Source: Acidithiobacillus sp. (GTDB taxonomy: Bacteria; Pseudomonadota; Gammaproteobacteria; Acidithiobacillales; Acidithiobacillaceae). From it: a stretch of 64,000 bases of DNA. Positions 25,781 to 36,021 of this stretch are shown here, piece by piece (the stretch's first letter is position 1; every line of letters begins with the position of its first letter). The notes below the pieces were generated by a model. That model was not told the DNA's origin. It searched no databases and saw nothing but the letters and a program-made list of their open reading frames with translations. Both the position numbers and the translations under genes were made by a program. The DNA is taken from positions 17,966 through 81,965 of the forward strand of contig NZ_DAHVHY010000003.1 in the NCBI RefSeq assembly GCF_027322205.1. Direction: 5' to 3'.

Positions 25781-26044
25781 ACATTCCCATTTGACCTGCC
25801 ATGGACAACCTAGCGGATACCGGAACCATATACGGCACCATAAGCAACACGCTCCATATCCATAGTCGCATCGTTGTTCTCCATTGGATATTTCCAAGCT
25901 CAATTTATATCGGTGACTACGACAAGGGTCAAGCGAGCCAAGGCGCCATGCAGACATAATCTCCCTCGGGGCATTTTTATGCTAGGCTTACACACATAGC
26001 GTCAAAGCGGGACGCCAATCTGCAAACTTTTGATAGAGTCACAG

Positions 26045-26413
26045 ATGACAAAGAGCATAAAGACCATGCACTGGACCATTCTTATCAAATCCCATCCGGA
26101 CGCCAGCGGCAACCCCGTTCTCCAAGGCCTGCGCATGGCCGCAGCGGCCGTCGCCGATGACATCGTAGTCAGTATATTTCTTACCGAAGAAGCCGCGTCA
26201 TTGGCGCTACGCTCGGAAGATCTGGGAGAGAAGCAGCGTGTCCACCACGACCTCATCGCAGAGGTTCAAGAGTTAGGTGCCGAAATTCATGTGATTGGTC
26301 TCGAATGGCTGCATGCAGCTGAAAATCGGACCTTAATTCCCGGCATAAAAGTGGCAAGCATGAAAACCCTGGTTCGCCAGATGAAACTCTCTGATCAGGT
26401 CATCACACTCTAA
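26045..26413 (+). CDS. DsrE/DsrF-like family protein
   Basis: MHWTILIKSHPDASGNPVLQGLRMAAAAVADDIVVSIFLTEEAA...MKTLVRQMKLSDQVITL; start uncertain. Confidence 0.6.
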   Translation: MTKSIKTMHWTILIKSHPDASGNPVLQGLRMAAAAVADDIVVSIFLTEEAASLALRSEDLGEKQRVHHDLIAEVQELGAEIHVIGLEWLHAAENRTLIPGIKVASMKTLVRQMKLSDQVITL

Positions 26414-26416
26414 AAT

Positions 26417-27256
26417 ATGACCGCCATCTATGCCATGGGCGACCTGCAAGGTTGCTATGCGCCCTTCAGTTCTCTGCTGGAACAAATCGGCTTTGCACCA
26501 CAGACAGACCAGCTCTGGCTGGCGGGCGACCTCGTCAATCGGGGGCCGGACAGCCACGCAGTCATCAACCGGCTTTACACCTGGCACGACCAGGTGCGGA
26601 TCGTCCTCGGCAACCATGATTTCTACGCACTCGCGCGCTGGGCGGGCATCACCCCGGCAAAAAAAAGTGACACCCTCGCCCCCTTGCTGGCCGCCCCCCA
26701 GGCAGACGAATGGATGGAGTGGTTGCGCAGTGGCTCGTTGCTGCATACTGATCCACAACTGGGCTGGACCATGGTCCACGCCGCCATCCATCCCGACTGG
26801 GACATAGCAACAGCGCGAGGACATGCCGATGCTGTCGAGGGTGCCTTGCGTGATCGTCACTGGCGGCGTTTCATGAGATCCCTCTGGGCGGCGCCGGCAC
26901 CCAACCGCTGGCAGGATTGTCGCAACGAGGAGGAGGCACAGCGCTTCCGGGTCGCAGTGTTCACCCGCGCCCGCTACGTGACCGCCAAAGGCTTTTTTAG
27001 CTGGCCCAACACGCCGCCCAAAGACCCTGCCCATGAGTTTGTGCCCTGGCACCAGCGGTTTTTTGAAAGACAGACTTCTGGTGCCATCATCTGCGGCCAC
27101 TGGGCCACCCAAGGTCTGCTGGTGCAGCCGCGTTTGCTGGCATTGGACAGCGGCTGCGTCTGGGGCCGTCAACTCAGTGCCGCGCGAATTGATGGCACAG
27201 AACCCGTAATTTATCAAACATCCTGCCCGATATTTGCGCGACCGGGTAACGGATAA
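26417..27256 (+). CDS. apaH: Symmetrical bis(5'-nucleosyl)-tetraphosphatase
   Basis: YAMGDLQGCYAPF, WLAGDLVNRGPDS, VLGNHDFYAL, GHWATQGL. Confidence 0.95.
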   Translation: MTAIYAMGDLQGCYAPFSSLLEQIGFAPQTDQLWLAGDLVNRGPDSHAVINRLYTWHDQVRIVLGNHDFYALARWAGITPAKKSDTLAPLLAAPQADEWMEWLRSGSLLHTDPQLGWTMVHAAIHPDWDIATARGHADAVEGALRDRHWRRFMRSLWAAPAPNRWQDCRNEEEAQRFRVAVFTRARYVTAKGFFSWPNTPPKDPAHEFVPWHQRFFERQTSGAIICGHWATQGLLVQPRLLALDSGCVWGRQLSAARIDGTEPVIYQTSCPIFARPGNG

Positions 27257-27321
27257 AAATGACACATGCGGGCTACCCCACTGCGCAGCTTGTGAAACAG
27301 CCACCATCAGGAGACCCAGCC

Positions 27322-27998
27322 ATGCACGACACCCCCTTGTCCCCGGCCGACCTGTGGCGCTTCCCTATGTACCTTTGGACATATGTCATCAGCATTGGCT
27401 TCTACCATCTGCTAGCCAAGGTCATTGCCGGACAAGACTGGGCCATGGGAGACTTGTTGTGGGGAATCGGACGGGCTGAGGCCTGGACACTGTCTCTGCT
27501 ACCCGCGGCCCTGGCCATAATCCTTGTGGCTTTTTCGGGCCTGTCAGCGACACCTGGGCATCCCCTGCCACCCGACACCTTCGCCCGACCAGATGTCTGG
27601 ATCGCCCTGTTAGTCTCTACCCTGATCGGCACCTTTTTTGGATATGTATTTATGCTCTATGCCGCTTATGGTGCAACACCAAAATCAGCGCTAAAAAGTG
27701 CGCTACATATTTTTAGCAATCGTCTGGTCTGGCTCTTTTTTCCTTACATGGTCACGCTGATCCTGGTGCTCGCCCTGATCATTGCGCCCTCTCTGTCGGG
27801 CTCATCCTTGGCCTCATCGGGTTTTTGCTGAAATTTATGGCGACGCCACTCGTCGCCAAACTCGTAGTAGGGGTAGTATTTCTAGTCATCTTCGTGGTGC
27901 TGATGATTGCGATACTGATCTGGGTCTACGGCAGCCTGATCATTGTCAGCGGCGCACTCGCCGCGCCAGATGGGCAGGAAGGCCGATTGATCACCTGA
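27322..27998 (+). pseudogene. Hypothetical multi-TM membrane protein, apparently frameshifted near 27790 (frame 1 ends 27831; hydrophobic continuation in the next frame to 27998)
   Basis: Frame 1 MHDTPLSPADLWRFPMYLW...LVLALII; continuation GLILGLIGFLLKFMATPLVAKLVVGVVFLVIFVVLMIAILIWVYGSLIIVSGALAAPDGQEGRLIT. Confidence 0.45.
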
Positions 27999-28036
27999 TT
28001 TGGTCCAAACACCCTTTGCCGGTATCCTGAGTCACC

Positions 28037-29848
28037 ATGCCAATCTCCAGCATACAGCAGCCATTAGAAATACTCCGTCATACCTTCGGCTATGATGCCT
28101 TCCGGGCGCCACAGGAAGAGGTGATCCAGACCCTGATGGCGGCCAAAGATGCGCTGGTGCTCATGCCCACCGGGGGCGGCAAATCCTTGTGCTATCAGAT
28201 TCCCGCCATCGCCCGGGCAGGCGTCGGCGTGGTGGTTTCTCCGTTGATAGCGCTCATGGAAGATCAGGTCAATGCCCTGCGTCAGGCCGGCGTAGCGGCT
28301 GCCGCCCTGAACTCCAGCGCCAGCCCCGCAGAAGCGCGTGCCACCGAAGAGGCACTGCTGCAAGGCGCCATTGATCTGCTCTACATCGCCCCGGAGCGCT
28401 TACTACAGGAACGCACCCTCGCCCTGCTGCAAAGAGCCACCATCAATCTCTTCGCCATCGACGAAGCCCATTGCGTATCCCAGTGGGGCCACGACTTTCG
28501 CCCGGAATACCTGCAGCTCCGGGTGCTGCATGAGCGCTTTCCCCAAGTGCCGCGGATCGCCCTTACCGCCACCGCCGACTCGAAAACCCGCCAGGAAATC
28601 ATCGAGCGACTGGCGTTGCAGAAGGCTGCCGTCTTTATCCGCTCCTTCGATCGCCCCAATATCCGTTACCACATCAACAGCGGTAGTCAGGGCGCGCGCA
28701 ACGCCTTGTTACGCTTCATCCGCGACCGCCACGCGGGCGAGGCGGGCATCGTTTACTGCTTGTCCCGCAAGCGCGTCGAAGAAGTGGCCGAATGGCTGCA
28801 AGGTGAGGGACTCGGCGCCCTGCCTTACCACGCTGGCCTGAGCGCCGACGAGCGGCGCCGCAACCAACAACATTTTCAGCGGGATGAAGGGGTGATCATG
28901 GTCGCCACCATCGCCTTCGGTATGGGTATCGATAAGCCCAATGTCCGGTTCGTCGCCCATCTGAATCTGCCTAAGAGCATTGAGGCCTATTATCAGGAAA
29001 CCGGCCGCGCCGGCCGCGACGGGCTGCCCGCCGAGGCCTGGATGCACTATGGCCTGCAGGATGTGGTGCAGTTACGGCAAATGATTCAGCAATCAGAAGC
29101 CGACCTGCCGCGCAAGCAGATGGAAGGGCACAAACTGGACGCCATGCTCGCCCTTTGCGAAACCACCGACTGCCGACGTCAGACCCTGCTCGGCTACTTT
29201 AGCGAACACCTCGCCCTGCCCTGTGGCAATTGCGATAATTGTCTGCAGCCCCCTGCCACCTGGGACGCCACCGTCGCTGCCCAGAAAGCCCTTTCTGCCA
29301 TCCATCGGACCGGTCAGCGCTTCGGGGTGCAATATCTGGTCGACGTGCTCCTGGCCCGCGAAGACCCGCGCATCCAGCAATGGGGCCATCACCAGTTGAC
29401 CGTCTATGGCCTTGGCAAAGAACTCTCCGCTAACGCTTGGCGAGCCCTTTTTCGCCATCTCTTACTGCGCGGACTGGTGGAAGTCGATGCCGAGGGTCAC
29501 GGTGGCCTGCGCCTCAGCCCGAGCAGTCGTCCGCTCCTGCGCGGCGAGGAAAAACTGACGCTGCGCCAGCATGAAAGCACGACACCCAAGCAGCGCGACA
29601 AACGCCCGGAAGTCGCACTCCAGGATGCAAATCTTTGGGAAGCCCTGCGCCAGCACCGCCGCGAACTGGCCTTGGCACAGGGCGTGCCTCCTTACGTCAT
29701 CTTCCACGACGCCACCCTCATGGAAATGCTGCAACGACGCCCCCGCGACCTGGAGGGGCTGGCCACAGTCCCCGGCATCGGCGAACGCAAATTGGCGGCT
29801 TACGGGGAGTCCTTCCTGAAGATACTGCATCGTGGTCCGCGTCCATAA
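28037..29848 (+). CDS. recQ: ATP-dependent DNA helicase RecQ
   Basis: [62 protein letters not shown] domain. Confidence 0.96.
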   Translation: MPISSIQQPLEILRHTFGYDAFRAPQEEVIQTLMAAKDALVLMPTGGGKSLCYQIPAIARAGVGVVVSPLIALMEDQVNALRQAGVAAAALNSSASPAEARATEEALLQGAIDLLYIAPERLLQERTLALLQRATINLFAIDEAHCVSQWGHDFRPEYLQLRVLHERFPQVPRIALTATADSKTRQEIIERLALQKAAVFIRSFDRPNIRYHINSGSQGARNALLRFIRDRHAGEAGIVYCLSRKRVEEVAEWLQGEGLGALPYHAGLSADERRRNQQHFQRDEGVIMVATIAFGMGIDKPNVRFVAHLNLPKSIEAYYQETGRAGRDGLPAEAWMHYGLQDVVQLRQMIQQSEADLPRKQMEGHKLDAMLALCETTDCRRQTLLGYFSEHLALPCGNCDNCLQPPATWDATVAAQKALSAIHRTGQRFGVQYLVDVLLAREDPRIQQWGHHQLTVYGLGKELSANAWRALFRHLLLRGLVEVDAEGHGGLRLSPSSRPLLRGEEKLTLRQHESTTPKQRDKRPEVALQDANLWEALRQHRRELALAQGVPPYVIFHDATLMEMLQRRPRDLEGLATVPGIGERKLAAYGESFLKILHRGPRP

Positions 29849-29935
29849 AGCCTTCCTGCGGAACCCGCACGCCGACGACAACTTGCTCTGCAGCCCGACA
29901 GGTCTCATCATAGAGCGATGATCGAGGATAGCCCC

Positions 29936-30250
29936 ATGAACGCACAGAGCTTCGCCGTCACCGTCGAAAATACCCTCAATGATCTGCTGAGCCGAATAGA
30001 AGCCAGTGCTCCCGAAGTGGAGAGCGATCTCGTGGACAGCGTACTCACTTTACTCCTGCCCGATGATAGTCAGATCATCATCAATCGTCAGGAAGCGGTG
30101 CAACAAGTCTGGCTGGCTTGCAGCGATGGTCCGGCGCGTTTCGCGCAGCAGGATGGCACATGGCGGAATAGCCAGACCGGGGAATCCCTGGAGGATGCAG
30201 TCAGCCGCCTGCTGAGCCGGCGGCTCGACCATCCCGTAACATTGGATTGA
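29936..30250 (+). CDS. cyaY: Iron donor protein CyaY (frataxin-like)
   Basis: LLSRIEASAPEVESDLVDSVLTLLLPDDSQIIINRQEAVQQVWLACSDGPARF. Confidence 0.88.
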   Translation: MNAQSFAVTVENTLNDLLSRIEASAPEVESDLVDSVLTLLLPDDSQIIINRQEAVQQVWLACSDGPARFAQQDGTWRNSQTGESLEDAVSRLLSRRLDHPVTLD

Positions 30251-30254
30251 CCGC

Positions 30255-30707
30255 ATGGCCTACTGGTTGATGAAGACCGAACCGGACGCCTTCTCCTTGC
30301 AGGACTTGCAGCAGCGCGGGCAAGAACCCTGGGACGGCATCCGCAATTATCAGGCCCGTAATTTCCTACGCAGCATGCAGATAGGGGACGGGGTCTTCAT
30401 TTATCATTCGCGCGTGCCCGTCCCCGGCATCGTCGGAACCGCTGAAGTAGTCAGCACCGCGCATCCAGACCCCACCCAGTTCGATCCGCAGAGCAACCAT
30501 TACGACCCGGCATCCAGCCTCCAGCAACCGCGCTGGGACCTGGTAGATGTGGCTTACCGCCAGACTTTTGCGCATAACATTGCGCTGGATAGCCTACGTA
30601 CCATGCCAGAGTTTTTAGACAGCCCACTCATCCGCAAAGGTAATCGCCTGTCTATCTTGCCGGTCACGGTCAGCCAATGGCATCACGTCCTGCAGTGGGC
30701 CGGATAA
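30255..30707 (+). CDS. EVE domain-containing protein
   Basis: MAYWLMKTEPDAFSLQDLQ...WDGIRNYQARNFLRSMQIGDGVFIYHS. Confidence 0.92.
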   Translation: MAYWLMKTEPDAFSLQDLQQRGQEPWDGIRNYQARNFLRSMQIGDGVFIYHSRVPVPGIVGTAEVVSTAHPDPTQFDPQSNHYDPASSLQQPRWDLVDVAYRQTFAHNIALDSLRTMPEFLDSPLIRKGNRLSILPVTVSQWHHVLQWAG

Positions 30708-30715
30708 ACTGACGC

Positions 30716-31408
30716 GTGCCGGAAAACACGACCGGGCCGACGCTCTACCACCACTGGTCCTCCGTGGAAGGCCAGATGCTGCGCATGGTCCTTGGCGCCA
30801 AAGGCCTGCACTGGAACGATCATCCCTGCGCCCTGCGCGATCAGGAAACCGCTTTTGATCTGGGCTTTGCCGAACTGCCGGTGCTGGTGCATGCAGATGG
30901 TCAGGCACAGCAGGGGAAACTCGCTGAACTGGCCGCCCTGGATGCACGCTATCCGGATACCCCGGCGCTGCACAGCAGTATTCCAGCAGCCGAATGGGAG
31001 GCTTTTGTGCAGTGGCGTGCGGGACTGACCGCACTCGGTGACCGTCTTATTGCCCCAGTCCTGCCCGCCTATGAAGAAATCTGCGGCGATCCCGAAGATA
31101 TGGAGTTTTACCGGCAGGAATGTGAACGTCGTTTTCAGCAGTCTATAGAATCCCTCGCCAATGATCGCTATGGCGCCTATCAGCAACTGGAAAACCGCGG
31201 ACGTCTACGTGAACTCGGCAAAGTACTTGCCAAACAGCGCTGTTACACGGGCACCCTGTCGCTGATCGACATCGTCCTAACGGCCGACTTTCACCTGCTG
31301 CGCCTGCTCGACGGCGTGACCATACCCCTCGATTTGCAATATTATTTTCAACGTGTCGCCGAAGCATGTGGTGTTTCCCTCAACGACGGCATGATCCGCT
31401 CTCTCTAA
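30716..31408 (+). CDS. Glutathione S-transferase / SspA-like protein
   Basis: Thioredoxin-fold N-terminus LYHHWSSVEGQMLRMVLGAKGL, FAELPVLVHADG, GST C-terminal helices. Confidence 0.65.
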   Translation: MPENTTGPTLYHHWSSVEGQMLRMVLGAKGLHWNDHPCALRDQETAFDLGFAELPVLVHADGQAQQGKLAELAALDARYPDTPALHSSIPAAEWEAFVQWRAGLTALGDRLIAPVLPAYEEICGDPEDMEFYRQECERRFQQSIESLANDRYGAYQQLENRGRLRELGKVLAKQRCYTGTLSLIDIVLTADFHLLRLLDGVTIPLDLQYYFQRVAEACGVSLNDGMIRSL

Positions 31409-31422
31409 GCCTGGAGTCCACC

Positions 31423-31767
31423 ATGACCTATCAAGAACTTGTACAATTTCTCAATCAGCATCTGGGATATCCCTTCCTCGAAGACATGGTCCCGGAGGCA
31501 GCACTCCGTGCAGCACAGGAAGACAAACTCGACGATGCACTGACCGCTGAAGTGCTCAACGCCCTCTATCAAGGCAACCAGTGTCAATCGGCCAACGACC
31601 CAGTGGATCGCGCCCACAGTTTTGATGGTCTTGCCCGCTTACGTCTGCGTACTCAGGCGGATGACGCGGATCCGCGCCTCTTCCGCAAAGTGCTCAAACT
31701 CTCACAGGAGCTCGACAATGCATTTGATCAGGAATTGATTCGCCAGCGTGACGCCGCACTCAGGTAA
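31423..31767 (+). CDS. Conserved hypothetical protein
   Basis: ORF MTYQELVQFLNQHLGYPFLEDMVPEAAL...; RBS-like GGAG before ATG. Confidence 0.55.
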   Translation: MTYQELVQFLNQHLGYPFLEDMVPEAALRAAQEDKLDDALTAEVLNALYQGNQCQSANDPVDRAHSFDGLARLRLRTQADDADPRLFRKVLKLSQELDNAFDQELIRQRDAALR

Positions 31768-32833
31768 AACGATGCAAAACCCCGGCGATAGCCGCAAAGA
31801 GCGCAATCGGTAAGAAAGTAGCGGCTAAAGGGGGTATTCCGCCTGAGACGCTGATATATCCCGACATCTCCGTAAGGAAATGAAATCCCAGCCCCAACAC
31901 TAGTCCCGCCATAACCCGCGCGGCCAGGTTACCGCCGCGCGGGTTGCGCGTCACAAAAGGTACCGCCAACAAAATCATCACCAGGCCCACCCATGGATAA
32001 CTCACCCTGCGCCAAAAGGCGAGAGCGACGCGATTCATACTCAGCGCGCCGCTCTGCAAAGCCTGATAACTTTGCCACAGGGTAGGCAGCGTCATGGTTC
32101 GTGTCGGATGAGCAAAGCTACGCAGGGTGGCCGGATGGAGCGTCACTGACCACGGCATCTCCGCAACACGCGTCATCCGTATCTGATCTGGCGTAATTTC
32201 GAAAAACTGGACATCGTGCAAGCTCCAGTGCCCCTCTTTGAATGTCGCCTCGCTGGCCGTAGTCATGGCGTCCACCCCCACCATACCCTGGCGTATCCGG
32301 GCGAGATGCAGATCCTGCAAAACCTTCCCGCCATCTCCCACCGCGCCAATCTGGATAATCTGTGCACCGTAGCGCAACCAGAGCCCCTGCGCCCCCATGT
32401 TGTGAAATCCCGCACCTGGCGCATCGGTATTGGTCCACATGGCCTCGGCAGCTGGCGCGGTGACCGGGATCACCCATTCTCCCAGAGCAAACATAAGGCC
32501 AGCGCCTAGCACCCCGACCAGCAAGAGCGGCTGTTCCAGACGCCAGACTGACCACCCCGACATGCGTAAGGCGATCACCTCAGAATGTCCGCTCAGGATA
32601 CTCATCCAGACCAGCGCACCGAGCAGTAATGCCAGTGGAATCACATCATAAGCCACATCGGGCAACTGCAAAGCGGCATAGGAAAGCAGCCGCGTCATAG
32701 ACCAGACTCCATGCCCTGGTCCGGATGATTTGGCAACCAACTGGGCGATGTACACCAGCGTCAGAAGCATAACCAGCAAAAGGCTGCTATATAACAGCAT
32801 ACCACGAAACAGCAGCCGGTCGGCGCGCTTCAT
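31760..32833 (-). CDS. lptG: LPS export ABC transporter permease LptG
   Basis: YjgQ-family TM pattern; SGHSEVIALRMSGWSVWRL; adjacent to lptF with 4-nt overlap. Confidence 0.9.
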   Translation of the reverse strand: MKRADRLLFRGMLLYSSLLLVMLLTLVYIAQLVAKSSGPGHGVWSMTRLLSYAALQLPDVAYDVIPLALLLGALVWMSILSGHSEVIALRMSGWSVWRLEQPLLLVGVLGAGLMFALGEWVIPVTAPAAEAMWTNTDAPGAGFHNMGAQGLWLRYGAQIIQIGAVGDGGKVLQDLHLARIRQGMVGVDAMTTASEATFKEGHWSLHDVQFFEITPDQIRMTRVAEMPWSVTLHPATLRSFAHPTRTMTLPTLWQSYQALQSGALSMNRVALAFWRRVSYPWVGLVMILLAVPFVTRNPRGGNLAARVMAGLVLGLGFHFLTEMSGYISVSGGIPPLAATFLPIALFAAIAGVLHRFT

Positions 32834-33951
32834 GACGCGCGCCGACCCGACCAGGCAGGGAAAATCGGCAGATCGCGACTACGCCTGAAGAAAGTGTACA
32901 TGGCCACAGCCAAAATCAGCAGGAGCACCCAAAATAATCCGGGGAAAACCGGCATCCTGCCGCTCATCATATGCTCTTTGACATAAATCACGATGTTATT
33001 GATAGCCAACAAAAACAGTATACCTACCAGCATGCCTGCCGCCCGTCCACCACCCCGAGGCTCACTGTAGGCCAACGGAATAGCCAGCAACGCCAATAAA
33101 GGTAGCGCCAGCGGCCAGAGCAGGCGCCACTCCAACTCGGTTACTGCAAAGCGCCTCTCGGTGCCCCACAGGTGATGCCCAAGCTGAGACAGAGACGCGC
33201 TACCCCAGTTGATACCGCCCGGCTGGGCAGTGCTAGTGACCGGGTTACCCAGCAACACCCGATAACGCGCGAAGGAAAGGACTTTGAATCCATCTTGCCC
33301 CGGCTGTCCCAGATAGCGTTGGCCATCCACCAGCACCAGGGTCAGAGCGCCGTCCTGACTGGGCTTGATCTCCCCGTAAGCTGCCGTCGCCAAGTCCAGT
33401 TGCTTACCCTGGGCAATAGACAAGAATATCTCGCGGAAACGGTGACTGTTTTTACCCACGGATTGCCCTACATAAATAACCCGACCGCCGGGTAACTTCG
33501 TGAAACTGCCGGGCTGCAGCATAGCCTCGGCCGCAGCATTGGCCAGGCGCACAGATTCGACCTGTAACTGGCGCTGCGCACCAGGCGCCCAGGAAAGAGA
33601 CAAAATCAGTTCCAGGCAAAAAACACCTGCCGCTACTACCGCGACGGACGGCAGCAGCCCTGACAACCCGGTCCCTGTACTGCGAATAGCCACCATCTCA
33701 TTGGAACGATAGAGATTACTGAACACCAGATAAACCGCGAAGAAAAAGGCCAGCGGCAATACCATAACCAACAGCGTAGGTACCGCCAGGCCCAGCAATT
33801 GCAGTACAATCGATAATGGCAACTGGCCAGAAGCGACTTGCCTCAACAATTGGGTCATCTGGCCGATAGCCAGGATGGCAAACACCACCAGGCCGGTCAG
33901 TAGAAAAGAGGTCGTGATATTCCGCACGAGCTGCATATGGATGCGCGTCAA
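32830..33951 (-). CDS. lptF: LPS export ABC transporter permease LptF
   Basis: YjgP-family; LYRSNEMVAIRSTGTGLSGLL; divergent from pepA as in many Proteobacteria. Confidence 0.9.
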   Translation of the reverse strand: MTRIHMQLVRNITTSFLLTGLVVFAILAIGQMTQLLRQVASGQLPLSIVLQLLGLAVPTLLVMVLPLAFFFAVYLVFSNLYRSNEMVAIRSTGTGLSGLLPSVAVVAAGVFCLELILSLSWAPGAQRQLQVESVRLANAAAEAMLQPGSFTKLPGGRVIYVGQSVGKNSHRFREIFLSIAQGKQLDLATAAYGEIKPSQDGALTLVLVDGQRYLGQPGQDGFKVLSFARYRVLLGNPVTSTAQPGGINWGSASLSQLGHHLWGTERRFAVTELEWRLLWPLALPLLALLAIPLAYSEPRGGGRAAGMLVGILFLLAINNIVIYVKEHMMSGRMPVFPGLFWVLLLILAVAMYTFFRRSRDLPIFPAWSGRRAS

Positions 33952-34066
33952 ACGGGCACCCCCCGGAGATTACTCGCAAGACTTGATTCCCGGTGCCCTT
34001 GGGGCTTATTTTCCATCTCTAACGTCATCTCGAATTCCTCGCCTACAGATTATCAGGAGAACCACC

Positions 34067-35569
34067 GTGGAGATAGCCGTACAGTGCCAGAACCCAACCG
34101 CCGACAATAATGACTGTGTGGTTGTCGGAGTGTATGAAGGTGGCGTACTGAGCCCCGCCGCCACGCTGATTGATCTGGCCAGCGGCGGCGTCCTCCAGGC
34201 ACTCCTCCATACCGGAGATTTCAGCGGTGCCTGTGGCGAGACGCAGATACTCTATCAGGTTCCAAAAATTGCCGCTGCACGGGTGCTTGTCCTAGGCCTC
34301 GGTACCCATGGCAAGATCAATGATCGTCAATTTCGCAAAGCCGCACTTGCCGCGGCAAGTGCTTTACAAAGTGCCCGCATCAGCCGTGTCAGCTTACATC
34401 TGCTGGATACCCCTGTGGTCCATCGTTCCGCAGCGGCCCTCGCTAAAATTCTGGTTCAGGCGATAGCGGAAGTCGATTATCACTTTGACCGGCATAAAAA
34501 GCCCGCAGACAGCCCACAACGGGCTTTTGATACCCTGCAACTCATTGTTGCTGATGATAATCCAACCTATTTCACAGAGATTCAGCGTGCCGCAACAGAA
34601 GCCCACGCGACGGCACGGGCCGTCGCGTGGGCTAAGGATCTGGCCAACGAACCGGGGAATGTCTGCACCCCTGCCTGGCTTGCTGAACAAGCGGAGGCCA
34701 TGGCCCAGCGTCTGGGCATCAAAAGCACTATCCTCGGTCCGGATGCCATGGAAGCCCTGGAAATGCATTTGCTCCTCGGCGTCGCCAACGGATCCCGACA
34801 GCCACCCCGGCTGATCATTCTCGAATATTGGGGCGGCGCCGAGGATCAGGCACCGATCGTCCTGGTCGGCAAGGGTCTCACCTTTGATGCGGGCGGTATC
34901 TCCCTGAAGCCCGCCGATAAGATGGATGAGATGAAATATGACATGTGCGGCGGGGCATCAGCTCTGGCGGCTATTCAGGCTGCGGCTGAGCTCAAACTCC
35001 CGCTGAACGTCATTACCGTGGTACCCGCCTCAGAAAATCTGCCCGACGGACAGGCTACCAAGCCCGGTGACATCCATAAGAGCATGAAAGGTCTGAGCGT
35101 GGAGATTATTAACACCGATGCCGAGGGACGGCTGATCCTCGCGGATGCTTTAACCTATGTTGAGCGTTTCGAACCGGACGTAGTGATCGATATGGCCACC
35201 CTTACCGGCGCCTGCGTCATCGCTCTGGGGCACCAGACTGCGGCCGTGCTCGGCAATCACGAAGAACTCGTCCATGCGCTTATTGCTGCCGGTAAGGAAA
35301 GTATGGATCGGGCCTGGGAGCTACCGCTTTTCGACGAATACCAGGAGCAATTGAAGAGCCCTTTTGCGGACCTCTCCAATGTCGGCGGTCGGCCAGCAGG
35401 GACCATCACTGCCGCCTGCTTCCTCTCGCGCTTCACCGAAAACTATCATTGGGCGCATCTCGATATCGCCGGGGTGGCGTGGAAGAGCGGTGAGAATAAA
35501 GGTGCGACGGGCCGCCCGGTGCCATTGTTAGTGGAGTATTTGCTGCGACGAGCGCGGCAGGTGGTCTGA
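34067..35569 (+). CDS. pepA: Cytosol (leucyl) aminopeptidase
   Basis: VGKGLTFDAGGISLKPADKMDEMKYDMCGG, NTDAEGRLILADALTY; GTG start at 34067. Confidence 0.95.
   Translation: MEIAVQCQNPTADNNDCVVVGVYEGGVLSPAATLIDLASGGVLQALLHTGDFSGACGETQILYQVPKIAAARVLVLGLGTHGKINDRQFRKAALAAASALQSARISRVSLHLLDTPVVHRSAAALAKILVQAIAEVDYHFDRHKKPADSPQRAFDTLQLIVADDNPTYFTEIQRAATEAHATARAVAWAKDLANEPGNVCTPAWLAEQAEAMAQRLGIKSTILGPDAMEALEMHLLLGVANGSRQPPRLIILEYWGGAEDQAPIVLVGKGLTFDAGGISLKPADKMDEMKYDMCGGASALAAIQAAAELKLPLNVITVVPASENLPDGQATKPGDIHKSMKGLSVEIINTDAEGRLILADALTYVERFEPDVVIDMATLTGACVIALGHQTAAVLGNHEELVHALIAAGKESMDRAWELPLFDEYQEQLKSPFADLSNVGGRPAGTITAACFLSRFTENYHWAHLDIAGVAWKSGENKGATGRPVPLLVEYLLRRARQVV
34497..34528 (+). repeat. 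Terminator-like inverted repeat inside pepA
   Basis: AAAAGCCCG (34497-34505) / CGGGCTTTT (34520-34528), perfect 9-bp stem. Confidence 0.8.
34601..34632. repeat. Perfect 14-bp inverted repeat with 4-nt loop inside pepA
   Basis: GCCCACGCGACGGC-ACGG-GCCGTCGCGTGGGC. Confidence 0.9.
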
Positions 35570-35581
35570 GAGGACCACAGT

Positions 35582-36007
35582 TTGCCCATCGCCTCGTTCT
35601 ATGAACTGCCGCCGACGCTGCTCACCCCGCACGAGCAGCAGCGCGGCATGTGCCGGGTGATTGCGAAAGTCTGGCAGGTCATGGGAGAAGCAGATATCCT
35701 GTGCCCGGACATCGAGATGGGGCAGATCATGGATGATCTCCTTTGGACTTTCCAGGCTGGTGCTTTTGTGCCCCATGTCCGGGGTACAGGAGAATCAATA
35801 CGCATCCATGATGGTGGCGTCTGGCCCCCGCAGAGCAAAGCGTTAGTGCTCTGCGGGCTGGACGAATTACCGGCACCTGTCCCCGCATGCGAGCGGCTTA
35901 TCGACTTCATTCCTGTCGCGGAGCGGCCTCGCAGCCTCGCCAGAGAACGATACAGACAATTGAAGAATGCGGGATTCACCATGCAGGTGCATCCCTTGGA
36001 AGCCTGA
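35582..36007 (+). CDS. holC: DNA polymerase III chi subunit
   Basis: VCRVIAKVWQ..., pepA-holC-valS order; HolC-like size and pattern (GDE). Confidence 0.75.
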   Translation: MPIASFYELPPTLLTPHEQQRGMCRVIAKVWQVMGEADILCPDIEMGQIMDDLLWTFQAGAFVPHVRGTGESIRIHDGGVWPPQSKALVLCGLDELPAPVPACERLIDFIPVAERPRSLARERYRQLKNAGFTMQVHPLEA

Positions 36008-36021
36008 CCGGAGACGCACCC

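Noticed and set aside
25800-25960. Possible ModE half-sites (CGATATA-like) upstream of modB
   Set aside because: Only isolated half-site similarity, no convincing full palindrome.
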